From Trichoplax sp. H2 (Eukaryota > Placozoa > Uniplacotomia > Trichoplacea): 64,000 bases of DNA. Below the pieces are notes generated by a model. It was given only the letters and a program-made list of their open reading frames with translations. It was not told the DNA's origin and did no database searches. This document shows, piece after piece, positions 43,623 through 57,000 of the stretch (its first letter is position 1; every line of letters begins with the position of its first letter). Position numbers and translations under genes: made by a program. The DNA lies in assembly GCA_003344405.1 (NCBI GenBank), contig NOWV01000073.1, positions 248,001 to 312,000 on the forward strand, given 5' to 3'.

Positions 43623-45096
43623 AATCTACTAGACTATCACGATTGCAAAGTGATAGACAGATATTATCATCTGCTGTATCTGTGAGATAAAATAATGAGA
43701 TAGAAATATTCTGGCAAGGATAATATTTAATACTAAATTTTTTCTTCTAACTTCAGGCGTATTTAGTTTTAATATTTTGCAATAGTAGTAACATCAGTCG
43801 ATTACATTATAATCGATTGTAAAGCAATAGCAGCATCTATTACAGACCACCAGACGGATTATAGTAATCGTGCGTCATATAATAGCACCCATATCTGTTC
43901 TATTGTATTTGAAATATTTTAAAACGCGAATGTACTAAGTTTCTATTTATTGTGTAAGTGCTATGAAAATGTAGCCACTTCGGATGATTCTGTCACATAT
44001 TGTCAAGGGCTAATTTTGTTTAAGTCCAACTTAGTTCCTATTAAAAGTAGTTAATATGGCTACAAAGACAACTTTGTTATTAGGTCATAGTTATGGATGT
44101 AAATGCCTGATATGCATAGTTAACGGACTACGTATCAATAATTGATACTCGCATTTATCTAAATTATTAGATGATGCGCATAATATACATAACATAACGG
44201 TGGTATATTTAGTTAACAGATTGTACACACATCTTAATATGATTTCTTTACGTAATAATTTTATTTTGGGTTATCAAGATAACTGGTGTATTTTATCATG
44301 TAAATCTTAATGCAGCTGAGTGTGTGTTCATAATATGTTGATATTTGCACTGAAGTAATAATAAATCAGCTGCGAAATAAGAAATAGATAAATGGCTGCC
44401 ACGCATAATAATACCTTACGTCTATAATTTAATACAGTTGAGAACGGTCGTCAATTACATCGGCTTAGCCTAGTATCTATCTTTAAAATTCAGACCAGAA
44501 GCATGTTTGTATAGAAGAAGTTTCAGCAGTCTTCAAAATTTCTATAGATCTAGTCATTCATCGACAAAGTATTTACTTCGTAGAAGAGAATGCTACGAAT
44601 TAAGAAAAGACTGCTGATGTTTAGAACTACTGCAAGATTTTGTCTTATACTCACATTTAAGGAGTGATTAAAAATTGTTGATTGAATAAGGTGAATAAAA
44701 TGGATATAAGAACAAGTACAGTTAACGATGTAAGTTATCGCAAGATCATGAAGGCCTTGATACATTTGTAATTATGCTTATGGCGCGGAAATATTTTACA
44801 GTACCCGTAGTAGTAAATCTGTATAAATATATTTCTCTTGTTGATATTATAAAATTCCATGGAATAACGGGATTAAAACGTAAACATGTCTTCTGTAAAC
44901 ATTATCATATAAACAATGTAGATGAGCTTTAACATCGTTAAAAATTATCTTATGATGATAGAAACATAAATAAATCTTAGTTATATTTTTAATAGGATAT
45001 TTTGTTGAAAGACTTAAAAGACAATGGTAATAAAGGTGCAATTTTAAATCCCTACGAAAATATTAATAAATAGAGGATTATAGGTTCTTAATTGGC
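43623..45096. other. Intergenic region between convergent RhoGEF and liprin-alpha
   Basis: About 1.5 kb between two convergent 3' ends. Nothing coding or repetitive was recognised; it presumably holds both 3' UTRs. Confidence 0.55.
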
Positions 45097-48000
45097 TTAG
45101 AGAGAATCGTTTGCTTTTTTCATTTTTAAACTATGGCGCCAGGATAATCCTCTCTTAAATTTAGGTTCATTTTCTCCTTTATCCATACTTGCACTTAGCT
45201 AAAACACGTATACAGCAGATTTACAACAGTTTCGATTACCGTTAATTGAATCTTGTGATGATTAGAATAAAAATCGATGGTGCTGAAAAATTTTTTGCTT
45301 AAATACCTGATCAATTGATAATTTGTTACCCTTGACAGCCATTAATGCTTCAAACTGTAAATGGAGTCTACCATAAGCCTGTAATAAATGATAACGTATA
45401 CTATAAAGTAAATATGCATAAGCAGAGGAAGGAGGATGTTACTATGATCTTAACATCCAACCGAGAGATTATTAATGTAAAACAGCTTACAATGTTATTA
45501 TACCTGCAATCCATGGTTTGGAATTTTGAGTTTTTGAGCAAAGACAGCGGTGGTAAATTTGCTATCAAGAGCTAGTACAGCACCATTAATTCCTGTTTGC
45601 AGCAGGTTATATGCGTATTTCTCGAGTCCAATATCGCAAACCCATTTTATTACACGAGCATTACTCCATATTAGTAATTCTATTATATTAGAAATAAAAT
45701 ATATCATTATAAATTCATAATATCATTTCATCACGAATTCACCCGGTGATTTTAATAGTTATTTCTATGGTACCTTGGTCAGTATGCTGGTTTTCTTTAT
45801 GCTTTTTTACCAGTTTCTATAATTTGAAAATGAGAATAATTTAGTTCTCATAGTGAATCAACTGAGTATTAAGCGAAATTTGCATATGTCTTACCCTCCA
45901 ATCGTATTTGTATTCTTTCAAGCAGAGTAACGCATATTGCAAGCTACGACTAAGAGTAATTAGTGTAGAAAATGAATTTTAGTTAAAGGGTCTTATGAAA
46001 TTCTGATTATATGATACTTACTAGTGAAATGTATCCAGTACTTTTATATATGTTTTCCAATCTTTTCTACTTAGATGCTCCATCATGCGAGCATCAATTA
46101 AGCATCCTAGAAATTTTTCCTAATGGATAGTCATAGTATTGATAAATAATAAACGTTAATAATTAGGGTTAATTGATTCCCCAATACTAATCGAATAGCC
46201 CTAATTTCAGCTTAGATTTATTGCTACTAAAATCTGAAATTGTTTGTCCTGCGACATTAAGAGTATTGCTTATATCAAAACGAACTTTGTATTGTGTTAA
46301 TCCAACATGGCTTAACCATTCACTTGCAGTCCAATCGTAATTTAAGCTACCAAATGTTATGGACTGGATAGAAAAAATTTCAGAATAACAGATGAGAGAA
46401 ATTGCAATTATAAAACTAGATATAGAGGTGGTTGTATATCCTTACCGTTGGTAGAAAGTTTGAACCAGGAGTCATAACCTTAACAATTTCATCTACGGCT
46501 AACATCAATTTCAATCTATGCAGAGGGTGTGTAATTCCGACATCTTTCTTTAATCGATCTGAGGTCATTTCCTGATTTAAGTTAAGTAAAGATAGTGTCT
46601 TAAGAATTTTCTTATTGAAGATTAAAGCTAAAAGATTATAGTACAGTGTGTCGCCTGACATACGTTTAGATCAGCTCCAGACTGGACATGATTCTTACAC
46701 ATCGCTACAAACCAGGCTGGCAAACAAGCCCATAGCTGAATAAAATAATAAAATAGAATTTTAACCGTTAATAAAGCATTGAGTTGAAGATGATGATAAG
46801 TAAATTAGGAAATTACCTCCAGCCAAGCGATAACAGTCAAAGCATCCCAATGATCAAACGGAACTCCTTGACTACGAACTTCCTGCAATAACTGAGATCT
46901 ACAAGAAGAGAAAGAATAACTATAATGGTTAAGTTACATTGCAAAAGTTGCAGCTTTAATTATTGAATAACGATCAATATGCGACATGATCAAATCACTG
47001 CACTCACTTTGTCTTGGCTTGTGTAGTACTTCCTTGGCTTTCAGATATAGTGCTCTGGCTATCCATTGAAATTTTACCATCTAGAAAATGAGCGTGTGTG
47101 TATTAGCATTTTGTACATTCTTTATTTAGAAGTAATGAATCGATGAAGAATTTATAATTTAGGATCGATAAGAAAAAACAATTTTCAATTGTAATTTTAC
47201 CGGTTGTTGAAGAAGAATCGTCTTTGGGTTTAATTCCTAACAGTTTGCGGAAAGAATTTCGTAAACGATTCTGCCCATGTTTTATCGAAGATTTTCGATC
47301 GATAGAGTTGCTATGAGGAGACGATGTACTATTGCTTTCCGTATGATTTAATTTGTATTCTTTATCTTCGCTAATTTCAGATGATCCAGAAACGGTATAC
47401 TCTCCAATGTCCACTTCATCATCACGATTTAGCTTAGGTCTTGACGAATTGTTACTAAATAAGATAGTAGAAATAAACGACAGATTAGTAAAATGATACT
47501 TAAACTAACTTATAATTTATCATAAAATTTACTTACTCTGAAATTGTAGTAGAAGCATTTGAAGCTTGGGAATCTCTTGAAGTAAATTGACTATTAGCTT
47601 TGCTGCCTAAATTTCCCTCTAGTCGCTGCAGGAAACTATCCTGTTTGTGCCACTCCGTGGAGACTTTTGGTGGAGAAGGTAAAGGAGAATCGGCTTTATC
47701 TGAACCATTATCAATTGATGATGTAAAGTGTTCACACTAAATGATAGAAAAAGAAGAGGAAAAAATAAAGATCCAATTTTAGAACGTTCTATTCAGTTTA
47801 GAAGAATAAACTTAATGTTAGGTTATTGAACTATTCAGAATGTTCTATTCAATTCAGAGGAATAACTTGAGCATTCTATAATTATTCAGAATTCTCGACT
47901 CAGTTCAGAGGAATAACTGTAGCAAATGAGTAATTAACTATTTCCAATGTTTCGTTTGATTTAGAAGAATAACTTGAATAAATGATTGTTGAATTATTTA

Positions 48001-51000
48001 GAATGCCGCATTTAATTTAGAGAAATAACTTGAGTAAATGATTTACTATACAGGATGCTCCATTCAATTTAAAGGAATAATTTGCGTAAAGAATTGTTAA
48101 TCAGTCCGATTGAGACACCCAATTTAGAGGAATAATTTCGAATCAATAATTTTACTAGATTCCACCGTTAACATAAAAACTTACATTTTCACCCAGTTCG
48201 TTCATTGTTGGATATTGAAATTTAGATGGAAGTTGGTAATTTCTTGTTACCTAGGATAATCAAGCAATGAATAATTAATTGCTATTATTTGCTTGCTCAA
48301 ACAAATACATTAGTACCCTTTCTAGCTCCGTGGTTAATATTTCTGCTTCCCATAATAATTGATCATCGTTTCTTGCTAGAGGCATTTGTGTAGCAATTCT
48401 CTGCGATAGTGGCAAATAGGAAGCTTTCTCGATTGTATACTGATCTTCACAGCGATTAGCTACTCTCTTCTGAAGTAATTTAACTCGATCTAATGTATCT
48501 TTCAGTTCTTGTTCCTGGCTTCTATATAGAAAAAACAAATTTGGATATACAAGAGTTATAAGATAACCTATAATCATCAACCCATCGAGAATAGAATCAT
48601 GACGATTTAAACGTGTAATTGAAAAAGCTTTCTTTCTCGTTATTATTAGCATACGTTAATTCATTTTCCTCCAAAGGCGAGGAACCAGAAGATCGATTCT
48701 CCATCTCCTTTGATTCAGGTGATTCAATTTTCAGGTTTAATAACTTGTTATTAATATTATTCTCCATTTTAGGGTTATTTTCCATAATGCTTTTTGCTGT
48801 GCCTAAGAAAATGAAGACAATGATGGTGATTCATTTTAGCTCAGCTAAATTATTAAATTACAACTTGATTAAAAAAGAATTTGTTCTCTTATTCTACCTG
48901 TATCTTTGTCTGAAGTTGTCGATGAAGAACCTTCACTTGTTAATTTTCCACGTCCATTATGATCGTCAATTTTGCCAAAGCTTTTGCTCAATTCAGATGA
49001 ACCAGTTATAGCTAGACTACTGCTTAATAAGATATCATCATGGCTCATCGAATCTCTGCCATTGCTGCAAATTAAATAATATGGAATATCAATAAAACCT
49101 ATACAGAAAAGAGCTTAAAATCCATAATTACAAGTTATAAATGAAATTAATACTAACGTTAAAGCGGTTGTCGACCTTGGCGATACTCGATCTTCAATAT
49201 TAATATTAATAACCTGAAGAAAGAAAAAGAATATCATTTACTTTCATGAATCATGAGAATGATAGTATACATCTAGGGATTAATAATGACCTTTTCTTCT
49301 GCTGAAATAAGTTCACGTTTAGTGCGCTCAAGTTGTAGCTGCACCATTTTCTGTGCAAATAGAGGTCGAAGGCATAAGAAATACAAATTAAACTACCTAC
49401 AACTATTTCATGTTAATAATGAGAAACCTTTTCGTAGGTTCTTTCGTCTAGTAATTCTCGAACTCTTTGTAACTCTTGATTTAAACCATTCTAAAACAGA
49501 TCAATCAGTAGCAATGACTATTTGACTATTATTTGATATTAATGATGAAAATATGGCTAAATCGAATGCCACAACGATACAGAATGTCATTTTCTCCATC
49601 AAAATACCTTGGTTTCTAAAGCAGTCATTCTTTCCTCTAAATGGATTTGTAATCTCTGATTCGTTTCCGATAGCATTTTATCCAATGTGCGTGATAATCT
49701 CATATTATCATCTTCGCTTACTTTTTGCCTCTTACGTGCCTATCCAACAGATTGAAACGAATTATTACTTTTGCTTCAGTTTTGAATCGGAAAGGGACAT
49801 GATGAGCTGTATTAGATAAATTTCTATATCATTTTACCCTTAGTAATTCAGCTTCATGATCTTGTATTTTAGTTTCAAGATCTACAATTCGATTACGCAT
49901 TGCTTTCTGATTCTCGTTAGCCTGTTCAAAATTAGAAAGATTGGAAATTATAGAGAGTAATGGCAATCTTCGCTTGTTGGACGTGATCTAAAGCTCGATT
50001 TATTTTACATACTTTGGATAATTCTTTTAGCGTATCTTGAAGTTGATTTTCTAGATCAGGTATAATTTCTGCATTTTTAATAGTATCTTTTAATTCTTTC
50101 TCTTTTGCCATATATTTCTCTTTATATTCATGTAGTAATTCTTCCATCTACAGCAATTATTTTCATATAGATAGAGGGTAAATATGAGATAGAATAAGAT
50201 GATAAGTGGAGCTTGTGAAATGCTCCAATTGACAAAGTACTGAACCTCTTTTTGCGATTCTTCTTTACATGTTAATTCATCGCTTAAAAATTGATTTGCG
50301 CTTGTAGTATTATCTAAATCTCTTTGCGTTTCACAACATCGATCTTCTAGCGTTGTAATTCTAACTTCAAGATCCTCTTTTTGTGCAAAAGTCTGTAAGA
50401 ATTGATTGTTAAGGATTAGTCCTGATATCTTTTACCATACGTATAGTCTAGATTAGACGGGTAGTTTGCTGAATTCAGTTACTATTCTACATCGATTTTG
50501 CATTGGAATAGCACTAAAATAACTATCAGATAATCTTTCTATGCAAAGCCTGTAAAGAATGGATTGGCAAGGATTGCTTGGCATTTCTGGCTATAAGTGT
50601 AGTATAGACTAATGGAGTAGTTTACCAAATTCAGTCACTATTCTATACCAAATTTTCGACTAGAATAGCACAGTAAGATTATTTTATTTTTCTGTGCAAA
50701 AGCTTGTAAGAACTGATTAGAAAGGATTACTTCTGGCATTTTAATGGTAGCATAAGCTAGTCGGTTAGTCTATCTAGTTCAAGTATTATACTACACTGAT
50801 TTCCCTCTAGAACAGAACTAAAAACAACTATAAGATTATCTTTCTATGCAAAAAGTCTGCATAAATTCATGAGTAACGTTAAATCCTGGTCATTTTTACT
50901 GTAGCCATAGCCTAGTAAATTGCCTCATTCAAGTATTATTCAACAACGATTTTTAATTAGAATTGCAATAAAAACAGCTAGCAATCATTCTTATTCAAGC

Positions 51001-54000
51001 AAATTGAACCTCTTCCAATTTCTGTTGTAGATCAATAATAACTTCATCAGTCTTAAATAATTCGCCTTGAGTAACAGTATTTTGCTGTTCACATGTCAGT
51101 AGTTTGGTTTTTAACATGTCTCTTTCTTCTCGTACCTTTAATGATAGTAATAACACTTTTAGAAATATGAATGATTTCGAAGCATAACGGTGAATTAATT
51201 GGTCTTACCTCTTGTAATTCATTTTTACATTTGTCGAGATCAAAATTTAAATCTAGATTAGCATAGCTAAGTCCAACATCCTAGTATAATACAAATAACA
51301 ATTTACATGAAATCAATGCCATGTTGGTCTAGGAATGGTATCAATTATTCCACAACTACCATGGAATTGGTTGAAAAAAAAGCAATCATGACTAACCCCG
51401 TTGGTTAATGAACTTGTTGAATTTAAGCCATTATCGGTATTAATTAACTTTTCAAAAGATTCTCCATTTCTTTTTGCAATTTCTTTTAGACATTTTCTGA
51501 GCTTCACAATTTCTTTCCTAGCTCGTAACAATTTCACGTCGGTTTGATTGGCTTTTTCTGTAGCTAATGCAAGCTTTTGATGCAGCTAGTAAAAAGGAAT
51601 AGAGAGGCAAATTGGATGATTTGTTTGGGTTGTTGGTGAAATGAAAAAGTAGAAATTGATTTACCTTCTCGTCCATGGTTTTATGATGTTGATAGAGGGT
51701 TTGTAATGCTTTCATAATTTCAATTTCTGATGATACAGCTGGCGAATTAGAATGGCGCCGAACTACCGTATTTCGTAATGATTTTTCATGTCTAGAGACT
51801 AAATTCTCCAAATGTTCTAGCAGCATCTACATATAAAATTAATCGATATGAGAGAATGTGAAAACTAAAAATATTGCTTCTGTAAAGGGAATCCGCTGTC
51901 GTATCATATTAGCAAGGATTGAATTTTAAAATTATATTTACACTCATATTCTGTCGTTCTGATCTTAAACTATCAATTTCATCGGAATATTGTCCAATTT
52001 TATCATTTGCTGTTACCAATTCTTGTGCTATGCAGGAAAATTTCTAATATTGGTTATAAAAATGAAATTGTTATAAAATTATTGTTGCCTGAAAATTTCT
52101 TCTACAGTAATTAAACTTGATCTAATGAATGAAAGATATGGATATACGCCAAGGAATCCTTAAAATCATCTATCTATAACGAGACTAATTTGGTTGATAG
52201 CGTAATGATAGATGTTGAATCAAAAATAGAACCAAGTTTATTTTATCGAATTATTTCTCGCACCTCGGCAATGAGTATTGATCCGTCATCTAGATCATCC
52301 ATATTAGTATGGAGAACACCATGCAAGGCACCATCGATAATATCCAATTCTTGTTGTTTCTAAAAGAAAATATATGCATCATTAATTAATTTAGACCGTG
52401 CAGTCTATTCGCTAACATGGAAAAGCACCTTTAATTGATCTACTGCTATGTAAATCATCTATGAATGGATATTACATTAATAAGACGATGCTTATCAAGG
52501 GTAGTTTTATAATATGGAAAAAGAGCATTTCTTAGCAAACTGCAGCTCGAATGATAGCTTCGTTCATGATCAGGTTAATTCCTTCCCTTTGCAGATACAT
52601 ACACAAATAATAATGTAATGATTTTAACTGATTCTACTAATGGCCAATGTATTTGATGATGATGAATCGTATTACATTGGATCATTTAAATACAACTGGT
52701 GATAGCAAATGTATACTAATCTACTTTAGTCAATGTCAAATACAGCTGCTATGGTATGTAGATGAAAATAGATCGATGAGAAATTGAGAATAAAGTTGTC
52801 AAAATAGTCATGACGGATTTTCTACGCAATGCAAATGGATCCACTTGAACAAAAATCTTAGATGAAAAGAGCTGCGATGATATTCAAATGAATATTCTAC
52901 TTGATATCCTTTGAACTATTTTAATGAATCTTGGGTAAAAATAGAACTGTCAAGATGTTCACAGTGGACATTCTACTCAATTTCCATTTGTCTACTTTAA
53001 TCGATCTTGGGTGAAAATAAAGCTGCCATGATATTGGCAGGGTACATTCTATTCGACCTCCATTTGTCTACTTTAAACTCACAAATCTTGCGTAAAAATA
53101 GAGTTGCAATAGTCTTCTCAGTAGCTTTTCTATGCCAGTTTTAATGGATCTTAAGCATAGGAGTATGCACCAGTAAGATATTATTCAACGATTACTTTGG
53201 CCATTTCAATTCATCTGAAATTAAAATAGAGCTGCCCTTGCTATTCGACAATTAACATAAATTGATCGACTAGAACATGGCAAAGATGGATCAAGAATTG
53301 CCATAATCTGGGCGATAGATATTGAAATTAAGGCACGATAGAATAAAAATCTGCATACCATAAAATTCATGCAGTTTTTCCAGAGGGTCAATTTGCTGCC
53401 ATGATAAATAGCTTATTCTTATTCAATGACTTTTAATTTTAGCATTCAATGGATCAATTGGAGTTGATTAGACTGTAAGATCAAGTTCTGGTGGATACGG
53501 AGATACTTGTATAATTGAATGATAAGAAGATCAAATTTAAAGTAGCTTTGGCGTATGGCAAGAAACGATCAAGGGCTAGAATGCTGTTATATCGATATTC
53601 CATTGAATAGGCTACCAGTAATTTAATTGCATCATCCATAGAATAATAATCTTTCCTGTCTCTTTATACGATATTATGGATAAATGGATAATAATTTAAC
53701 ACTGGATATGGATGATTATCGAGTAGAAGTAAGGAGAGAATTACGTCAACAGGATCTAGATCATTTCTATATCATTGTCGTTGAGATTACGTCATTTATC
53801 CTTGGTCAGAATAATATCGCCATTAAAAATAAAATACAATACTGATTTTTCATCTCTAGGGTATAGTTTTGAAGAAATTCGATTTTCTCTATACTTAGTG
53901 AATAAGATAGAGACTTTGTCCCTACCCTAACTGATGTCATGATAGATACAACGTAGAATTTCTCATGTCTAGGTTATGGCTTTGAAGAAATTCAATTCTC

Positions 54001-57000
54001 TCTATGCTCTGTGAATAAGATTTTACCTCTATCCGGGATAATGTCATTATAAAATTACAACACAGAATTTTTTTCATATCTAGACCATCTAGTATTGAAG
54101 AAATTCGATTTTCTCTATGCTTAGTGGATAAGATAGAGACTTTGCCCCTACCCTAACTGATGTCATGATAGATACAACGTAGAATTTCTCATGTCTAGGT
54201 TATAGCTTTGAAGAAATTCAATTCTCTCTATGCTCTGTGAATAAGATTTTACCTCTATCCGGGATAATGTCATAATAAAATTACAACACAGAATTTTTTT
54301 CATATCTAGACCATCTAGTATTGAAGAAATTCGACTTTCTCTATGCTTAGTGGATAAGATAGAGACTTTGCCCCTACCCTAACGAATGTCATGATAAATA
54401 CAACGTAGAATTTCTCATGTCTAGGTTATGGTTTTGAAGAAATTCAATTCTCTTCATGTTTAGTGAATAGGATAGAAACTTTTATTCCAACCCAGAATAA
54501 CATCATTTTGTGGTAAGATGACAACATGAATTTCTCGTGTCTAGGCTACCGTTGTAAGGAAATACGATTCTTTATAGGATCAATGGATAAGATAGAGGGA
54601 TTAACTATTCTATATCACATCGTTGTTCATACAATTTGAATAATGTAGGTAGAAGAAGATTTTTATCGCATCGAGTGTAGAAGGATCAGCGAATAGCGAG
54701 AGCAATGATCTACCCAAGTCGACCATGATTGAAACAAGATTGATTGCATACTCGAGCATCATTTATTAAGACAGAAGTGAAACAGATTTCTCATTGGAAG
54801 TTTAAATTAAGCAGCTCCAGGCTAGGACTATCACTTCTATGGTCTACGAAGAAATGAGGAGGAAAAGAACTATTCCGAAACTGGTAACATAGAAACGATG
54901 GTATAAACCCACAGGTGATTTAATAAGTTTGACAGCCTAGACTGTCTATTACAAGTAGAAAGGCTGCAAGAAGATCATGTTCATATCGCCATTGCTAGCT
55001 TCAATAAGAACAATTTTAACTTCAGCGTGGGGCTATTTTTCTACTTATTAAACTAACTACTTAGTTGCAATATAGTCAATATATCAATGAGCTATATCAT
55101 CCTTTATCCGTCTAATTATGAAATTATCGCCTGCAGTAAATAATCATCTTAATAAACTATTGTGGAAATAAAAAGACGGAAGAATACAGCCGTTATTGAT
55201 GGCAGCTAACATCCGTTAACTCCTATTCAGCATTTATTCTTGGTGTTTACCATCGATTGAGTAACTCCAACTAAGGCTTAACCAATTCTATTGACTCTAT
55301 ATACATGTATTACTGGTCGATATGAAATAGAATTGCTAGTGGGAATGTTACAAAACAATCTTAAGATTGATTATTGAAAGTCTAGACTTGCAGGTGTAAG
55401 TAGAATAAATTTTTTTCATCAGGTTTAAATGAACATTGACATAAGATTTTTTCTTTACAACATAAAGAAGATTGATCGAGATGTATAGTCCACTGCTATC
55501 GATGCAGTACACGGAATGATTTCTTAAGTTTTCAATTTACTATAGATTGAATGATTTTGTAGTAGAATAAAGAATCGAAGTTATCGCTATGAGAGAATTT
55601 AATGGCATCGACAATCACTTTATGAGACAGAAATTAAATGTATCCATCAATAATCTAGGTTAACGTTGTGAGAGAGTTTAACTGGATAGACTACAACTTA
55701 TAAGCTAGAGATTTAATACGTTAATCCATGATTTTGCCTGACTACATAGATCTATAACTCTATAACTTGATGGGATGGAGATTATTAATAGAGTGATGAA
55801 AGATATTAATTGCATAAACTATAACATGATAAGATGGAGATTGAAGGAGTTACGAGCGATATTGATAGCATAAAACTTAATGAGATGGAGATTAAAAATG
55901 GGTTAATCAATAATCTGAGTCTGAGTTGTTATGATAGAACTTTGGAAGATGGAGACTAAATACACCCTAAGACAAGTAACTGCATAGACTATAACTTAAT
56001 AAGATGAAGATTAAAAGCAGAGTGAGATAGGCCCATTTGAAAGACTAGAGCTTTAGGTAATGCAGATTAAAGACACTCTACAACAAAATCATTATGATAT
56101 TACCATTCTAAGATTTAATCAAGCAGCGGCAATAAACTGCGTAGAGTAATCATGTATCTAAACTATCCCTTACGGTAAATATCATGATAATAAATTCTGT
56201 AGGAATAGTCACATAAAATAATGGGTATTGATATTTGTCAGGAAATAACAGCTTGAGGCTGTAAATATTTTAGGGAATTTACAATCTGTTCTCTCTGTTT
56301 TGCAGTGTCTAATTTATTCTGCAGTAGAAATGAAAATAGCGGATCTGTACTTGAGCCAATTATTGTAGACAAGAAATTAGCATATTTGGCCATTATTGGA
56401 ACGTTTTTGGCCATCTAAAAATATCTTGCCATCTTGGTTGTAGTAAATAAATCTCATCCATTAAACTAATACAAAGAGTACCATAAGTAGAAATGTCAAT
56501 TTTAAATAATACTACACCTTCCTTTCCCTCGTTGTGGATGAGTAGTTTCAACAAGGGAAGAAATGGACTGCAGCATTTACAGGTTAACAATCTTCTTTAT
56601 CATGGAAGATGATCGCTCTTTCCTTATAGACAAGAAATAGGAAATCTACTGCCAAGGATTACTGTCATGATGTGCAAACACCTGGTTTACTGGCGATGAC
56701 AATCGTGTAGACTAAATCAATCCATTCCTATTCCATGGCCTGCAGTGATGTTAAAGGAATAAGAGTTTTTTTTTTATTGTATGTATCTTGAATAAAGACG
56801 AGAGACTTTAATGCCCTTTTGGGGGCAAATGGTGACAAAATCAAAGCGTATGGATGCAGCTGTTCAGCAAGTATTGAATACCATGATAATAATATTTTCA
56901 ATCTTTTCATCATGGACAGCGTCATGATAAGCATAGACGAAGAATAAAGTTGATTACGCTATCCTCAATTTCCAAATAAATACTTTATCGTTCTTGATGA

